Part shown: piece by piece, positions 1-7,508 of the stretch
Layout of the letters: each line of letters begins with the position of its first letter
How positions within the stretch are numbered: the first letter of the stretch is position 1
Source of the DNA: Atopococcus tabaci DSM 17538
Lineage (GTDB): Bacteria; Bacillota; Bacilli; Lactobacillales; Carnobacteriaceae_A
Assembly (NCBI RefSeq): GCF_000429585.1
Contig: NZ_AUCD01000002.1
Coordinates: 28,392 to 92,391, forward strand
Direction: 5' to 3'
DNA length: 64,000 bases
Translations under genes and position numbers: made by a program
Notes under the pieces: generated by a model
Seen by the model: only the letters and a program-made list of their open reading frames with translations
Told to the model about the DNA's origin: nothing
Database searches by the model: none

Positions 1-54
1 TGGTTTATTTCCAATACAGTCATTACAATGGTCTCCTTCCATATACAGGAGCAC

Positions 55-84
55 AAAAAAAGCTCCCAGACATGGGAGCTTTCG
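55..84. terminator. hairpin terminator
   Basis: A perfect 7-bp stem (AGCTCCC/GGGAGCT, 61-80) is preceded by an A run and followed by TTTC. Read on the minus strand it is followed by a T run, so it could end the minus-strand transcript of the GNAT gene about 240 bp away, or a plus-strand gene lying left of the window. The 1-316 stretch holds no other supportable feature. Confidence 0.55.
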
Positions 85-316
85 CATGGCAAAGAAGCCT
101 TGTGACAGGCAAACCGACTTTGCGCAAACATTGCTCCCATTTCATCAAACGTCACGCAGACACAACGAAACAAGCCTCTTACAGGCAGGTATTTCGGTCT
201 GCATTGTTTTTTGGAAATAGGTTTAGTTGCGCATCGTCTTTTGGCTTACCCTCACTTTATTTGAATGGTCATTTCTCTTACAGATTACTGCAAGGAAATT
301 TATTTGTCAAACTAGA

Positions 317-775
317 TTACTCCGCCAGGGCCAATGCGGCCGCCGGTTCACGTTTCATCCACACATGCGCGATGCCGGAACGAATCTCCGGTTCGGCCAC
401 TTCACGAAAGCCGTAAGACGCGTACAATTTTTTGATGTAGACTTCTGCGTTCATTTCGATTACATGTTCCGGATACGTTTCATCGATATAATTTAATGCA
501 GTGTCAAGCAGTTCGCGGGACAATCCTTTTCCCCGGTATTCTTCACGGACAAGGATTCTTCCGATATGGATGGCCCCTTCTTCGGTTTCAAAAATACGGG
601 CATTGGCAACAACTTTTCCGTCTACAACCTTGAAAATGTGCGTACTGATCAAGTCATTTTCATCGGCGTCCAAAAAAGGCGATTGTTGTTCGACGATAAA
701 CACTTTCATTCGTTCCATATACAGACTGTGCAATTCTCTTGTTGTCAATTCGTCAAATTTTTTAAAGTGCCACAT
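317..775 (-). CDS. GNAT family N-acetyltransferase, ElaA-like
   Basis: A 152-residue single-domain acetyltransferase of the GNAT fold, expected to move an acetyl group from acetyl-CoA to an unidentified amine. The N-terminal LYxxRMKVFIVEQ segment followed by DADENDL matches the ElaA subgroup. The acetyl-CoA loop is IGRILVREEYRGKGLSREL (about residues 72-90) and the C-terminal LYASYGF motif is typical. Start ATG at 775 has an upstream GGAGGCC. The length fits ElaA proteins (about 150 residues). It is transcribed divergently from the small membrane protein at 876. Substrate unknown; the family assignment is firm. Confidence 0.88.
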   Translation of the reverse strand: MWHFKKFDELTTRELHSLYMERMKVFIVEQQSPFLDADENDLISTHIFKVVDGKVVANARIFETEEGAIHIGRILVREEYRGKGLSRELLDTALNYIDETYPEHVIEMNAEVYIKKLYASYGFREVAEPEIRSGIAHVWMKREPAAALALAE

Positions 776-875
776 AGTGGGGCCTCCTTCTATTTTTAAG
801 TTTATTCAACTGCCTGCGTCTCTGCGGTGTGCTACACTTAAGTTGTTTCCAATTCTCCACAAAGGAGTGAGGTTC

Positions 876-1199
876 ATGCCAAGCAAATGGGCACGCCGCG
901 GTTTGTTATTGTTTGCGGCCATCGTTGGTCTTCTTCTTGGTCTGCTGCGCCCGGCCTTGACACAAGGTCTGTTGTCTCCCATCGGCATTGTCGCCGGATT
1001 GGGTTATTTCCTTTTGTCCCGCACCATGACTCAAGAAGACGCGGAGTCTAAATCCAATGAACGGTTCAATCGTTGGTTTCTTCTTATTCAAATGCTTCTT
1101 TACTTTATCATCGGCAGCGCCATCGGTTCCATGATTCCCTACTTGTCGGCGCTGCGCGAACAACAACAAAGCTTGTTGTTTATTCGAATCCTAAAATGA
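876..1199 (+). CDS. small membrane protein of unknown function
   Basis: A 107-residue protein with three or four hydrophobic stretches: residues about 9-25 (LLLFAAIVGLLLGLLRP), about 30-47, and a C-terminal pair near 70-90. The start ATG at 876 is chosen because AAAGGAGTGAGG lies just upstream (861-872); the longer open frame before it has no ribosome binding site. I do not recognise the family. The last 20 bp overlap the tail of the convergent EamA-type transporter gene, so the two transcripts are antisense over their ends. The charged loop TMTQEDAESKSNERFNRW separates the membrane segments. Confidence 0.6.
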   Translation: MPSKWARRGLLLFAAIVGLLLGLLRPALTQGLLSPIGIVAGLGYFLLSRTMTQEDAESKSNERFNRWFLLIQMLLYFIIGSAIGSMIPYLSALREQQQSLLFIRILK

Positions 1200-2073
1200 A
1201 TATCCCTACCATAATCATCGCAATGACACCGTATTGTTTGGCAGAGAGTTTCTCTTTCAAGAAAATGCGGGACAATACGACGGACACCATGCTGTAAGAG
1301 GAAATCAACGGAGCTACGACCACCGCGTTGGAGGCCATCGCATACACGTAAAAAAACTGTCCGAGCGTTTCAAAAACAGCGGCCGCCGCATTGTCTGCCT
1401 GCCCTCTCAAAGTCAGTTTCTCTTTACGGATAAAACGAACATACACGTAAGCCAGAATGGCACAAATGAAAAATGTCAATTCATAGGACACATTTGCCTG
1501 TTGTTCGGTCATCTGTGTATTGAGCATGTACCCGTCCAGGAATGTACCGAGCGCATCGATGACGGCATACAAAATTGGCAGAACCAGAGCCAATGCGCCG
1601 ATACGGTATTTCCGCTCGACTTTTTCTTTGTTGAGCATCCGTTCTTCCAACGCCAATTGCCGTTCGAACACACCGAGCAGGATGATGCCGATTGAAATCA
1701 GCACCACTGCGAAAAATTGAACCGGCGTCATTGTCTGCCCCAAAATCAAAAACGTCAACAAGGCGGAAACCGCTCCGGAAGAGTTTTGAATTGGAGACGA
1801 AATGGACAGTTCAATATACCGCAGTCCCGCGTAGCCAACGGTCATAGACAAGATGTACATCGCGGATACCGGCAAATAGCGGATGATATTGATGGGGTGA
1901 TACGGCTCACTGGAAGTCGCCAGCACGTAAAATGCGTGCAGTCCCATGGCCAACCCCACCATAATGACCGTCTTCCAATGACTGGTCGGGTCTCCGGGCT
2001 GGTTGCCTTTTTTATAAAACAAATCGGCTGTTCCCCACGCCAACACACTAATTAATGCAAATGTAAACCACAT
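1180..2073 (-). CDS. EamA/DMT-family transporter
   Basis: A 297-residue protein with about ten predicted membrane helices in two five-helix halves, the layout of drug/metabolite transporters. The N-terminus MWFTFALISVLAWGTADLFYKKG and the C-terminal half ending YGVIAMIMVGIFILG are typical of the two EamA repeats. A charged cytosolic loop (ERQLALEERMLNKEKVERK) separates the halves. The start at 2073 is chosen over an upstream in-frame ATG because AAAAAGGAGCTTGAGT precedes it directly. Substrate cannot be inferred. It stands alone, divergent from alr. Confidence 0.8.
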   Translation of the reverse strand: MWFTFALISVLAWGTADLFYKKGNQPGDPTSHWKTVIMVGLAMGLHAFYVLATSSEPYHPINIIRYLPVSAMYILSMTVGYAGLRYIELSISSPIQNSSGAVSALLTFLILGQTMTPVQFFAVVLISIGIILLGVFERQLALEERMLNKEKVERKYRIGALALVLPILYAVIDALGTFLDGYMLNTQMTEQQANVSYELTFFICAILAYVYVRFIRKEKLTLRGQADNAAAAVFETLGQFFYVYAMASNAVVVAPLISSYSMVSVVLSRIFLKEKLSAKQYGVIAMIMVGIFILGFE

Positions 2074-2303
2074 ACTCAAGCTCCTTTTTACAACATGTTT
2101 TTTCTCCTTGATGGCAGAAAAAATTCCCTTTCTGCGCATCGACGAGTTTCGAACTTGCAAAAAAGGAATTTAACTCTTTTTACTTTATATCTTTTTCATG
2201 AAATTTACAACATTTTTTTCATGAACATTTCTTGTCAAAAACGCACTATTTGCCACTCTTTTGAGCGTTTATTTATCCGCTCTTTTTATCTGCAAAAAAA
2301 TTG

Positions 2304-2312
2304 TGGTATCAT
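2304..2312 (+). promoter_or_regulatory. extended -10 promoter of alr
   Basis: TGGTATCAT is a TGN extended -10 element 36 bp upstream of the alr start codon. No good -35 hexamer lies at the right distance, which fits extended -10 promoters. Confidence 0.5.
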
Positions 2313-2347
2313 ACGCTATAAGATATGTATCAGGCAGGAGGAAAATC

Positions 2348-3529
2348 ATGAACTATGGAAGTTACCGTAGCACCTGGGCAGAAGTCAACCTGGATCATAT
2401 AAAAGAAAACACACGTTTATTCAAAAAACGGATTGGAACGGACACGAAACTGATGGCTGTCATCAAAGCCGACGGGTACGGGCATGGTGCCGTTCAAGTG
2501 GGACGAGCCTCCGTGGAAGCGGGAGCCGATTACTTAGCCGTTGCTGTTTTGGATGAAGCATTGGAGCTTCGCCGCTCCGGCATCACCGCTCCCATTCTGC
2601 AATTGAGTCCGATTGAACAAGATGCGGTCGAAGCCGCCGTCAACAATCACATTACACTTACAGTATTCACTAAAAACATCGCACAAGCGGTCATCGACGC
2701 TGCGGAACGGTTGAACCAAAAAGCATTCGTACACTTAAAAGTCGATACCGGCATGTCACGCGTCGGAGTTCAGTCAAAAGAAGAGGCTTGGGAAGTGGCA
2801 GAACTCCTTCGTTCCTCCGATTCGGTCGAGCTGGAAGGAGTGTATACCCACTTTGCTGATGCAGAGAACGTGGAAGAACCGGCGTTCACCCATCACCAAT
2901 ACCAATCCTTTTTGGATGTTATTGAGCACTTGGAAACACAAGGAGTCACCATCCCCATCCGGCACTGCAGCAACACGGCCGCCACATTGGTCTTTCCGGA
3001 AATGAAGCTGGATATGGTCCGTGTGGGCATGGGCATTTTGGGTCTGGCGCCGGATCAAAAATTTGAAGGCCTTCTGCCGTTGAAACAGGCACTCAAGGTC
3101 AAGAGCGTTGTGGCACATGTCAAAACCATTCCAGCCGGCCAGTCAGTCGGCTACGGCCGTACGTACATTCCCGATAGCGAGCGGGTCATCGCCACGGTTC
3201 CAATCGGATATGCAGACGGCATGCCGCGCATTTTATCCAATGAGACCATCCTTACCATCAACGGAGTCCCTGTGCGTATCGCGGGACGGGTGTGCATGGA
3301 CCAAACCATGTTCGATGTCACGGATGTGCCGAATGTCAAAGAAGGCGACGAGTTGATTTACATCGGGGACCACACTAAAGGCGAACCTTCTCCTTATGAA
3401 ATTGGCGCCCTCGCCCACACCACCCATTACGAAATTTACTGCGCACTGGGCAAACGGGTTCCACGTGTCTATGTGGAAAATGGGCAAATCGATTCAAAGA
3501 AAAACAGTGTTTTATCTGAAGTATATTAA
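2348..3529 (+). CDS. alr: alanine racemase
   Basis: Interconverts L- and D-alanine with PLP, supplying D-alanine for peptidoglycan and teichoic acids; cytosolic. The protein is 393 residues, normal for the family. The N-terminal barrel carries the PLP lysine in AVIKADGYGHGA (about residue 40). The C-terminal domain shows VGYGRTYI, IGYADGMPR and VCMDQTMFDV, which include the second catalytic tyrosine region. The start at 2348 follows CAGGAGGAAAATC. Monocistronic, with its own promoter and a strong terminator. Confidence 0.96.
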   Translation: MNYGSYRSTWAEVNLDHIKENTRLFKKRIGTDTKLMAVIKADGYGHGAVQVGRASVEAGADYLAVAVLDEALELRRSGITAPILQLSPIEQDAVEAAVNNHITLTVFTKNIAQAVIDAAERLNQKAFVHLKVDTGMSRVGVQSKEEAWEVAELLRSSDSVELEGVYTHFADAENVEEPAFTHHQYQSFLDVIEHLETQGVTIPIRHCSNTAATLVFPEMKLDMVRVGMGILGLAPDQKFEGLLPLKQALKVKSVVAHVKTIPAGQSVGYGRTYIPDSERVIATVPIGYADGMPRILSNETILTINGVPVRIAGRVCMDQTMFDVTDVPNVKEGDELIYIGDHTKGEPSPYEIGALAHTTHYEIYCALGKRVPRVYVENGQIDSKKNSVLSEVY

Positions 3530-3532
3530 AAA

Positions 3533-3567
3533 AGCAACCCGGTCAGAAACGGCCGGGCTGCTTTTTT
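3533..3567 (+). terminator. rho-independent terminator after alr
   Basis: A GC-rich hairpin (AGCAACCCGG... pairing with ...CCGGGCTGCT) followed by TTTTTT starts right after the alr stop codon. Confidence 0.85.
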
Positions 3568-3590
3568 GATTTCATAGTATTTTGCAAACG

Positions 3591-3830
3591 TCAACCATCT
3601 TCGTTTACAGGGTTTTCGTCTCCACCTCCAGGATTGGTTCCCGGCATGTTCACGCTGGTGTCTTCATCCATCGGCATGTCACTTGTGTCATCCATCATTG
3701 GATCTTCTTCCGGTTGCTCGACAGTTGGCTCATCAGCAGGCGGAGTTTCTGTGTTGTCTCCACAGGCAGCTAGAAACATCACTGAGGTCAGAGAAAGAAT
3801 TCCTACTTTCAACCATTTGGCTTTCCGCAT
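3591..3830 (-). CDS. small acidic lipoprotein
   Basis: A 79-residue exported lipoprotein. Residues 1-23 are a signal peptide with a lipobox ending LAAC, so the mature protein would be lipidated on Cys23. The mature part is almost entirely Asp, Glu, Pro, Thr, Met and Gly (PADEPTVEQPEEDPMMDD), low complexity and probably unstructured. AGGAGGAGAG precedes the ATG at 3830. Its signal peptide resembles that of the PepSY lipoprotein just upstream at 4032 (MKxxKWxKxGI start), so the two may be related, this one lacking PepSY domains. Function unknown. Confidence 0.65.
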   Translation of the reverse strand: MRKAKWLKVGILSLTSVMFLAACGDNTETPPADEPTVEQPEEDPMMDDTSDMPMDEDTSVNMPGTNPGGGDENPVNEDG

Positions 3831-3988
3831 CCCAACTCTCCTCCTCTCGTACCTATTATCCTAAGTAAACACTACCAAAAATCGTTATCCAACAGAACTC
3901 ATAGCACTTCGCTTCGATACATTCTGAGAAAAAAACTTATCTTTATTTTATCGTTAAATGTCGTCAAAAAGATAAGTTCGTTTCATCA

Positions 3989-4020
3989 AAAAAACCGCCT
4001 CCAAGAGAGGCGGTTTTTTT
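3989..4020. terminator. bidirectional terminator
   Basis: A perfect 7-bp stem CCGCCTC/GAGGCGG with a 5-nt loop is flanked by A7 and T7. On the minus strand it ends the PepSY lipoprotein transcript, isolating it from the small lipoprotein gene at 3591. Confidence 0.85.
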
Positions 4021-4031
4021 CTGCTTTGTTC

Positions 4032-4688
4032 TTATTGGTTGATGATTTCACCGGTTTGAGCATTCACCCGAATGTCATCGTCATCAAATGCCCCATCCGT
4101 TCCTTCCATATCTATTTCATAAATGGTTGTGCCGTTCTCCACATCCAGCTCCCACTCTTCCACATGGCCGGATCCGGCTTCTTCCACCGCGGTGGACATC
4201 GCTTCTTCCGGCATGATAATGCCTTCCAAGTTCAAGATGTCATCATTGTCATCGTCGTTTTCACTTTCCTGTTCACGGTTCAACACTTCACCGCTTTGGG
4301 CGTCAATTTCCATGCTGTATTCGTTTGTGTCGTCGAACCCTTCAAAGTCATACGTGTAACGTCCATCTTCTTCGTCAAAGTAAATCGACTCGATGTTGGG
4401 ATTGTTGAATTCTTCATTAAATGTTTGAATGGCGTCATCCAAACTTGTATCAAACGTCATAGTGTCGATGCCTTGCTGAGTAGTGTTTGGCTGATTATTT
4501 CCAACTGTTCCGCCTTCTTGAGACGTGTCTTGAGTGGTGTCTTCGGTTTCTGGAGCAGTTGTGTCTTGAGTCGTTGTGTCAGCCGGTTGTTCAGCAGGCG
4601 GTGTCTGCTCCGTTCCGCCTCCACATGCCGCCAACAACAACGAAGACGCCGTTGCTATGCCGAGTTTAACCCATTTCATCTCTTTCAT
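4032..4688 (-). CDS. PepSY-domain lipoprotein
   Basis: A 218-residue lipoprotein with signal peptide and lipobox LAAC (Cys about residue 21), a Thr/Gln/Pro/Glu-rich linker (about 22-72), then two PepSY repeats. Repeat one spans about residues 80-135 (ending MEIDAQSGEVL), repeat two about 155-218 (EEAMSTAVEE ... IRVNAQTGEIINQ). PepSY domains are associated with inhibition or control of extracellular peptidases, so a role in surface proteostasis is plausible but not shown. The protein is strongly acidic. It is monocistronic, ended by the hairpin at 3989. Confidence 0.85.
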   Translation of the reverse strand: MKEMKWVKLGIATASSLLLAACGGGTEQTPPAEQPADTTTQDTTAPETEDTTQDTSQEGGTVGNNQPNTTQQGIDTMTFDTSLDDAIQTFNEEFNNPNIESIYFDEEDGRYTYDFEGFDDTNEYSMEIDAQSGEVLNREQESENDDDNDDILNLEGIIMPEEAMSTAVEEAGSGHVEEWELDVENGTTIYEIDMEGTDGAFDDDDIRVNAQTGEIINQ

Positions 4689-4810
4689 TCATAAAACCTC
4701 CATATAAAATAGGATTCATTGGTTTACATACGAAGGATAACAAAACTGGCTTCTCTTCGGAAACGTTTTGCTTTTACAGGATAAATTCGCCCCGATTCCC
4801 CAATATTTTT

Positions 4811-4856
4811 TCTCACTGACAAAGAAGTATATTTTAATCATTCTTTGTCAGTGAGA
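4811..4856. repeat. long perfect inverted repeat, ACAAAGAA family
   Basis: Two perfect 16-bp arms (TCTCACTGACAAAGAA and its complement, 4811-4826 and 4841-4856) enclose a 14-nt AT-rich loop. There is no adjacent T run, so it is not a standard terminator. Weaker copies of the arm motif follow at about 4872-4880 (CGACAAAGAA) and 4920-4928 (CACAAAGAA). Confidence 0.8.
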
Positions 4857-4963
4857 ATCCCTTTCTTCGACAAAGAATTCCTTTTTTCCGTTTTCTCTGT
4901 CGGAGACAGCGCCTCTTTTTCACAAAGAATTTTTCTTTCCCATTCATTTGTGGAAGATTCCAT

Positions 4964-4998
4964 AAAAACACACGGACAAGCGACGCCTGTCCGTGTGT
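4964..4998 (-). terminator. terminator of the LysM-3D gene
   Basis: A perfect 11-bp stem (ACACACGGACA/TGTCCGTGTGT, 4968-4998) is followed on the minus strand by a T run, 12 bp beyond the stop codon of the gene at 5011. Confidence 0.85.
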
Positions 4999-5010
4999 TG
5001 ATTGAATGGA

Positions 5011-5838
5011 TTATTCAATGATTTGGATTTCCATTGTTTTTCTTCCAAATGCGGTTGCTTGGTTCAAATCAGTGATGTGGACGTCGATACGGTTGCCTTT
5101 GATGGCACTTCCTGTGTCGCCCGCAACAAATGTACCGTATCCTGGAATGTACACTTTAGATCCAAGTGGGATGACATTCGGGTCAACCGCGATGACATTT
5201 GGATTCTCACGCAAGTTGATTCCGCTGTACGTGATGTCTCCAAGACTTGGTTGGTTTGTGGAGTATGCAGTGGCTTCCACGACCATTGTTTTACCAGATT
5301 GAGCAGAGGTGTTTTCTGCTTGTGTATTTTCAGAAGTTTCTGCTGCCGGTGCTTTTGTTTCTGCAACTTCAGCCGGCGCCTCTTCTTTTTCAACCGGTTT
5401 TTCTGCTTTGTCTTTTTTCAATGATTCTTTGACTTCTTTTGGTGTTTCTACTTCAACCACTTCATCTTGGCTGACGTCGTAGCTGACGACTTCGTTGTTT
5501 TTCTCAACGGTCACGACAGATTGGTCAGCGGATAAGTGAATGCTGTTGCCTGCGAAAATCAGATCTGCATTGTTGATGTCGTTGATTTTCATCAATTTGT
5601 TTACTGAAATACCGGATGCGGATGCAACGCCGGAAAGTGTGTCTCCCCATTGGAAAGTGTATTTCGAACCGTCTGCACCTTGATCATCAATTTCCGCTTG
5701 AATTTGAGTGACTGTACGTGGAGACCAGTTTGCTGCGGAGTATTCTTGTGCAGAAGCTTCCGTTGGGTTTGCCATTGCTACAAATCCTGCCATTGCCAAT
5801 GTTGCACCTGCAGTAAACAATTGTTTTTTGATATTCAT
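5011..5838 (-). CDS. LysM and 3D-domain secreted cell-wall protein
   Basis: A 275-residue exported protein. Residues 1-30 form a signal peptide ending near ASAQE. A LysM peptidoglycan-binding motif covers about residues 58-104 (YTFQWGDTLSGVASASGISVN). A Lys/Glu/Ala/Pro-rich linker (about 120-185) leads to a C-terminal 3D domain (about 187-275) with AVDPNVIPLGSKVYI and DTGSAIKGNRIDVHI, the aspartates that name the domain. Such proteins (YocH/Sps/Rpf2 type) are muralytic enzymes or resuscitation-type factors. AAAAAAGGAGCACACATTTTC precedes the ATG. A possible WalR box lies about 190 bp upstream. Confidence 0.9.
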   Translation of the reverse strand: MNIKKQLFTAGATLAMAGFVAMANPTEASAQEYSAANWSPRTVTQIQAEIDDQGADGSKYTFQWGDTLSGVASASGISVNKLMKINDINNADLIFAGNSIHLSADQSVVTVEKNNEVVSYDVSQDEVVEVETPKEVKESLKKDKAEKPVEKEEAPAEVAETKAPAAETSENTQAENTSAQSGKTMVVEATAYSTNQPSLGDITYSGINLRENPNVIAVDPNVIPLGSKVYIPGYGTFVAGDTGSAIKGNRIDVHITDLNQATAFGRKTMEIQIIE

Positions 5839-6171
5839 GAAAATGTGTGCTCCTTTTTTGTATATATAATGTTGTGCATGTCTATACGACTGAGTGAGTG
5901 ACGTCTACCTGCTACATTCTTGTCTTTCTTTCGATTACGATTGTTATCATACCACGGGCATTTTAATAAAAAAGGCTTTTCAACGTTTTGTTATCTCTCC
6001 TTATTCGTTTTGTATTTTTCGGAGACTTATTTTACAGAACCACTACAGGATGACTTTTTCTGACACAAACGACACATTCATGACACGCGTTATTTTTCAT
6101 TGCAACCATGTCCTCTGCGTTTTTGATTGAAATACCTTATGGTAAAACTAAAGATGGAAAGGAGTTATGCT
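5839..6171. other. 333-bp divergent intergenic region
   Basis: Upstream region shared by the LysM-3D gene (minus) and the broken oxidoreductase (plus). Apart from ribosome binding sites and the WalR-like direct repeat at 6031-6047 I see nothing I can support; no riboswitch was recognised. Confidence 0.4.
6031..6047 (-). promoter_or_regulatory. possible WalR-type direct repeat
   Basis: On the minus strand this reads TGTAGT-N5-TGTAAA. The WalR (YycF) consensus is two TGT(A/T)A(A/T/C) hexamers 5 bp apart; the second is perfect and the first has one mismatch. WalR controls wall hydrolases of this type in related bacteria. Confidence 0.3.
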
Positions 6172-7441
6172 ATGAAATATGACGCAATATTTATCGGATA
6201 CGGACAAGGTGCGCATTCCTTGTCCTTGAAATTGGCGGGCGAAGGCTGGAAAGTGGCCATGGTGGAAAAAGACGCAAACAATTACGGTGGCTCCTGCATC
6301 AACATCGGCTGCATCCCCACCAAAGTGCTGGAACACGACGCCCAAGAAGGCCGCATTTATGCCGACGCAGTGGAACGGCGCAACTAAGTGGTTGAAAAGA
6401 AACGCCGGGCTGATGAAAAACATATGGTGGAAAACGAACACATCACTCTTTACACAGGACCGGCTTCCTTTGTGGACAACCATCGGATAACCGTCGAAAC
6501 AAGTGAGGAAACGGTGGAGTTGACTGCTGATCACATCTTCATCAGTACAGGTTCTGAACCTGTATTTCCACCGATTGATGGGCTGAAAGACGCACGAAAC
6601 GTGCATACCAGCATCACTTTGCAGAAGCAAAAACAACTACCGGCCACCCTCGGCATCATCGGCGGCGGAAACATCGGTCTGGAATTTGCTTCCATTTATG
6701 CAACATACGGTTCAAAAGTGACTGTGTTTGAATCGGGTGAGGCATTTGTGGAAAAAGAGGAACCGGAAGTGGCAGAAGAAGTCAAAAAAGCGTTGGAAGA
6801 AAAAAGCATCTCCATTTTTGTCGGCACAAACGGAGAAACAGTCATTGCAGAAACGGACAGCGGCAACCAGTATTCATTCGATGCTCTCTTGGTGGTCACC
6901 GGACGCAAACCGCACACTTCCAGCCTGAAGTTAATGGCGGCATCAAGGTCGACGATCATCTGCGAACGACGGTTAATGGGATTTATGCCCTCGGCGATGT
7001 CAAAGGCCAGGAACAATTTACCTATATTACAAAAAAAGACGCTGAGATTGTTTACAACGATGTCACAGGAAATGGCGAGAAAACATTGGCGCAGCGGAAA
7101 AACGTGCCTTATGCCATCTTCGTTGACCCTTCCTTTGCGCGGGTCGGTTTAACAGAAGCTGAAGCCAAAGAAGAAGGATACAATGTCACCGTCAATACAG
7201 CCGCAGTCGCCAAGACCGTACGTTCCGGTGTCATCAACGACGACCGCGGTCTGTATAAAGCGGTGATTGACAACGACACCAAAGAAATACTGGGTGTCAC
7301 GCTGTTTGGTGACCAGGGACACGAGTTGGTCAACACGGTAAAATTGGCGATGGACCATCACTTGCCTTACACGGCCTTGCGGGATCAAATGATGACACAT
7401 CCTGTGATGTCCGAAATTTTCATACACTTTTTGATATGTAA
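6172..7441 (+). pseudogene. pyridine nucleotide-disulfide oxidoreductase, decayed
   Basis: Remnant of a class I flavoprotein disulfide reductase (dihydrolipoamide dehydrogenase or mercuric reductase-like). The FAD fold is altered (IGYGQGAHSLS) but the redox disulfide motif GGSCINIGCIPTKVL is intact, as are the NAD site GIIGGGNIGLEFA and the C-terminal dimerisation domain ending MMTHPVMSEIF. Lesions visible: a GAA-to-TAA-type nonsense codon at 6385-6387; a frameshift with probable loss of some 60-80 nt near 6920-6930, after which the frame continues VNGGIKVDDHLRTTVNGIYALGDV; and a one-base loss near 7420 that destroys an expected ending like NTLFDM. Three different lesions argue for true decay here. 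Confidence 0.85.
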
Positions 7442-7461
7442 AAACCGTTTCTATATAAACC

Positions 7462-7502
7462 AAAAAACGCACGCCGGTTCAATGACCGGGCGTGCGTTTT
7501 TT
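7462..7502. terminator. bidirectional terminator
   Basis: Long hairpin AACGCACGCCGGT... pairing with ...ACCGGGCGTGCGTT flanked by A6 and T6, between the convergent oxidoreductase remnant and the DUF4153 gene. Confidence 0.88.
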
Positions 7503-7508
7503 GGTTTG

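Larger units (their letters stand above)
4689..5010. other. 322-bp intergenic stretch with stem-loop repeats
   Basis: No gene seen. It holds a perfect long inverted repeat (4811-4856), further copies of an ACAAAGAA/TTCTTTGT-type motif to about 4960, and the terminator of the LysM-3D gene. Related motifs recur at 21936-22084. Confidence 0.6.

Noticed and set aside
501..875. Long plus-strand open frame before the small membrane protein
   Set aside because: It runs antisense through the GNAT gene and has no ribosome binding site; only the part from ATG 876 is supported.
4026..4694. 222-codon plus-strand open frame
   Set aside because: Exact shadow of the PepSY lipoprotein; Cys/Phe/Val-rich translation typical of an antisense frame.
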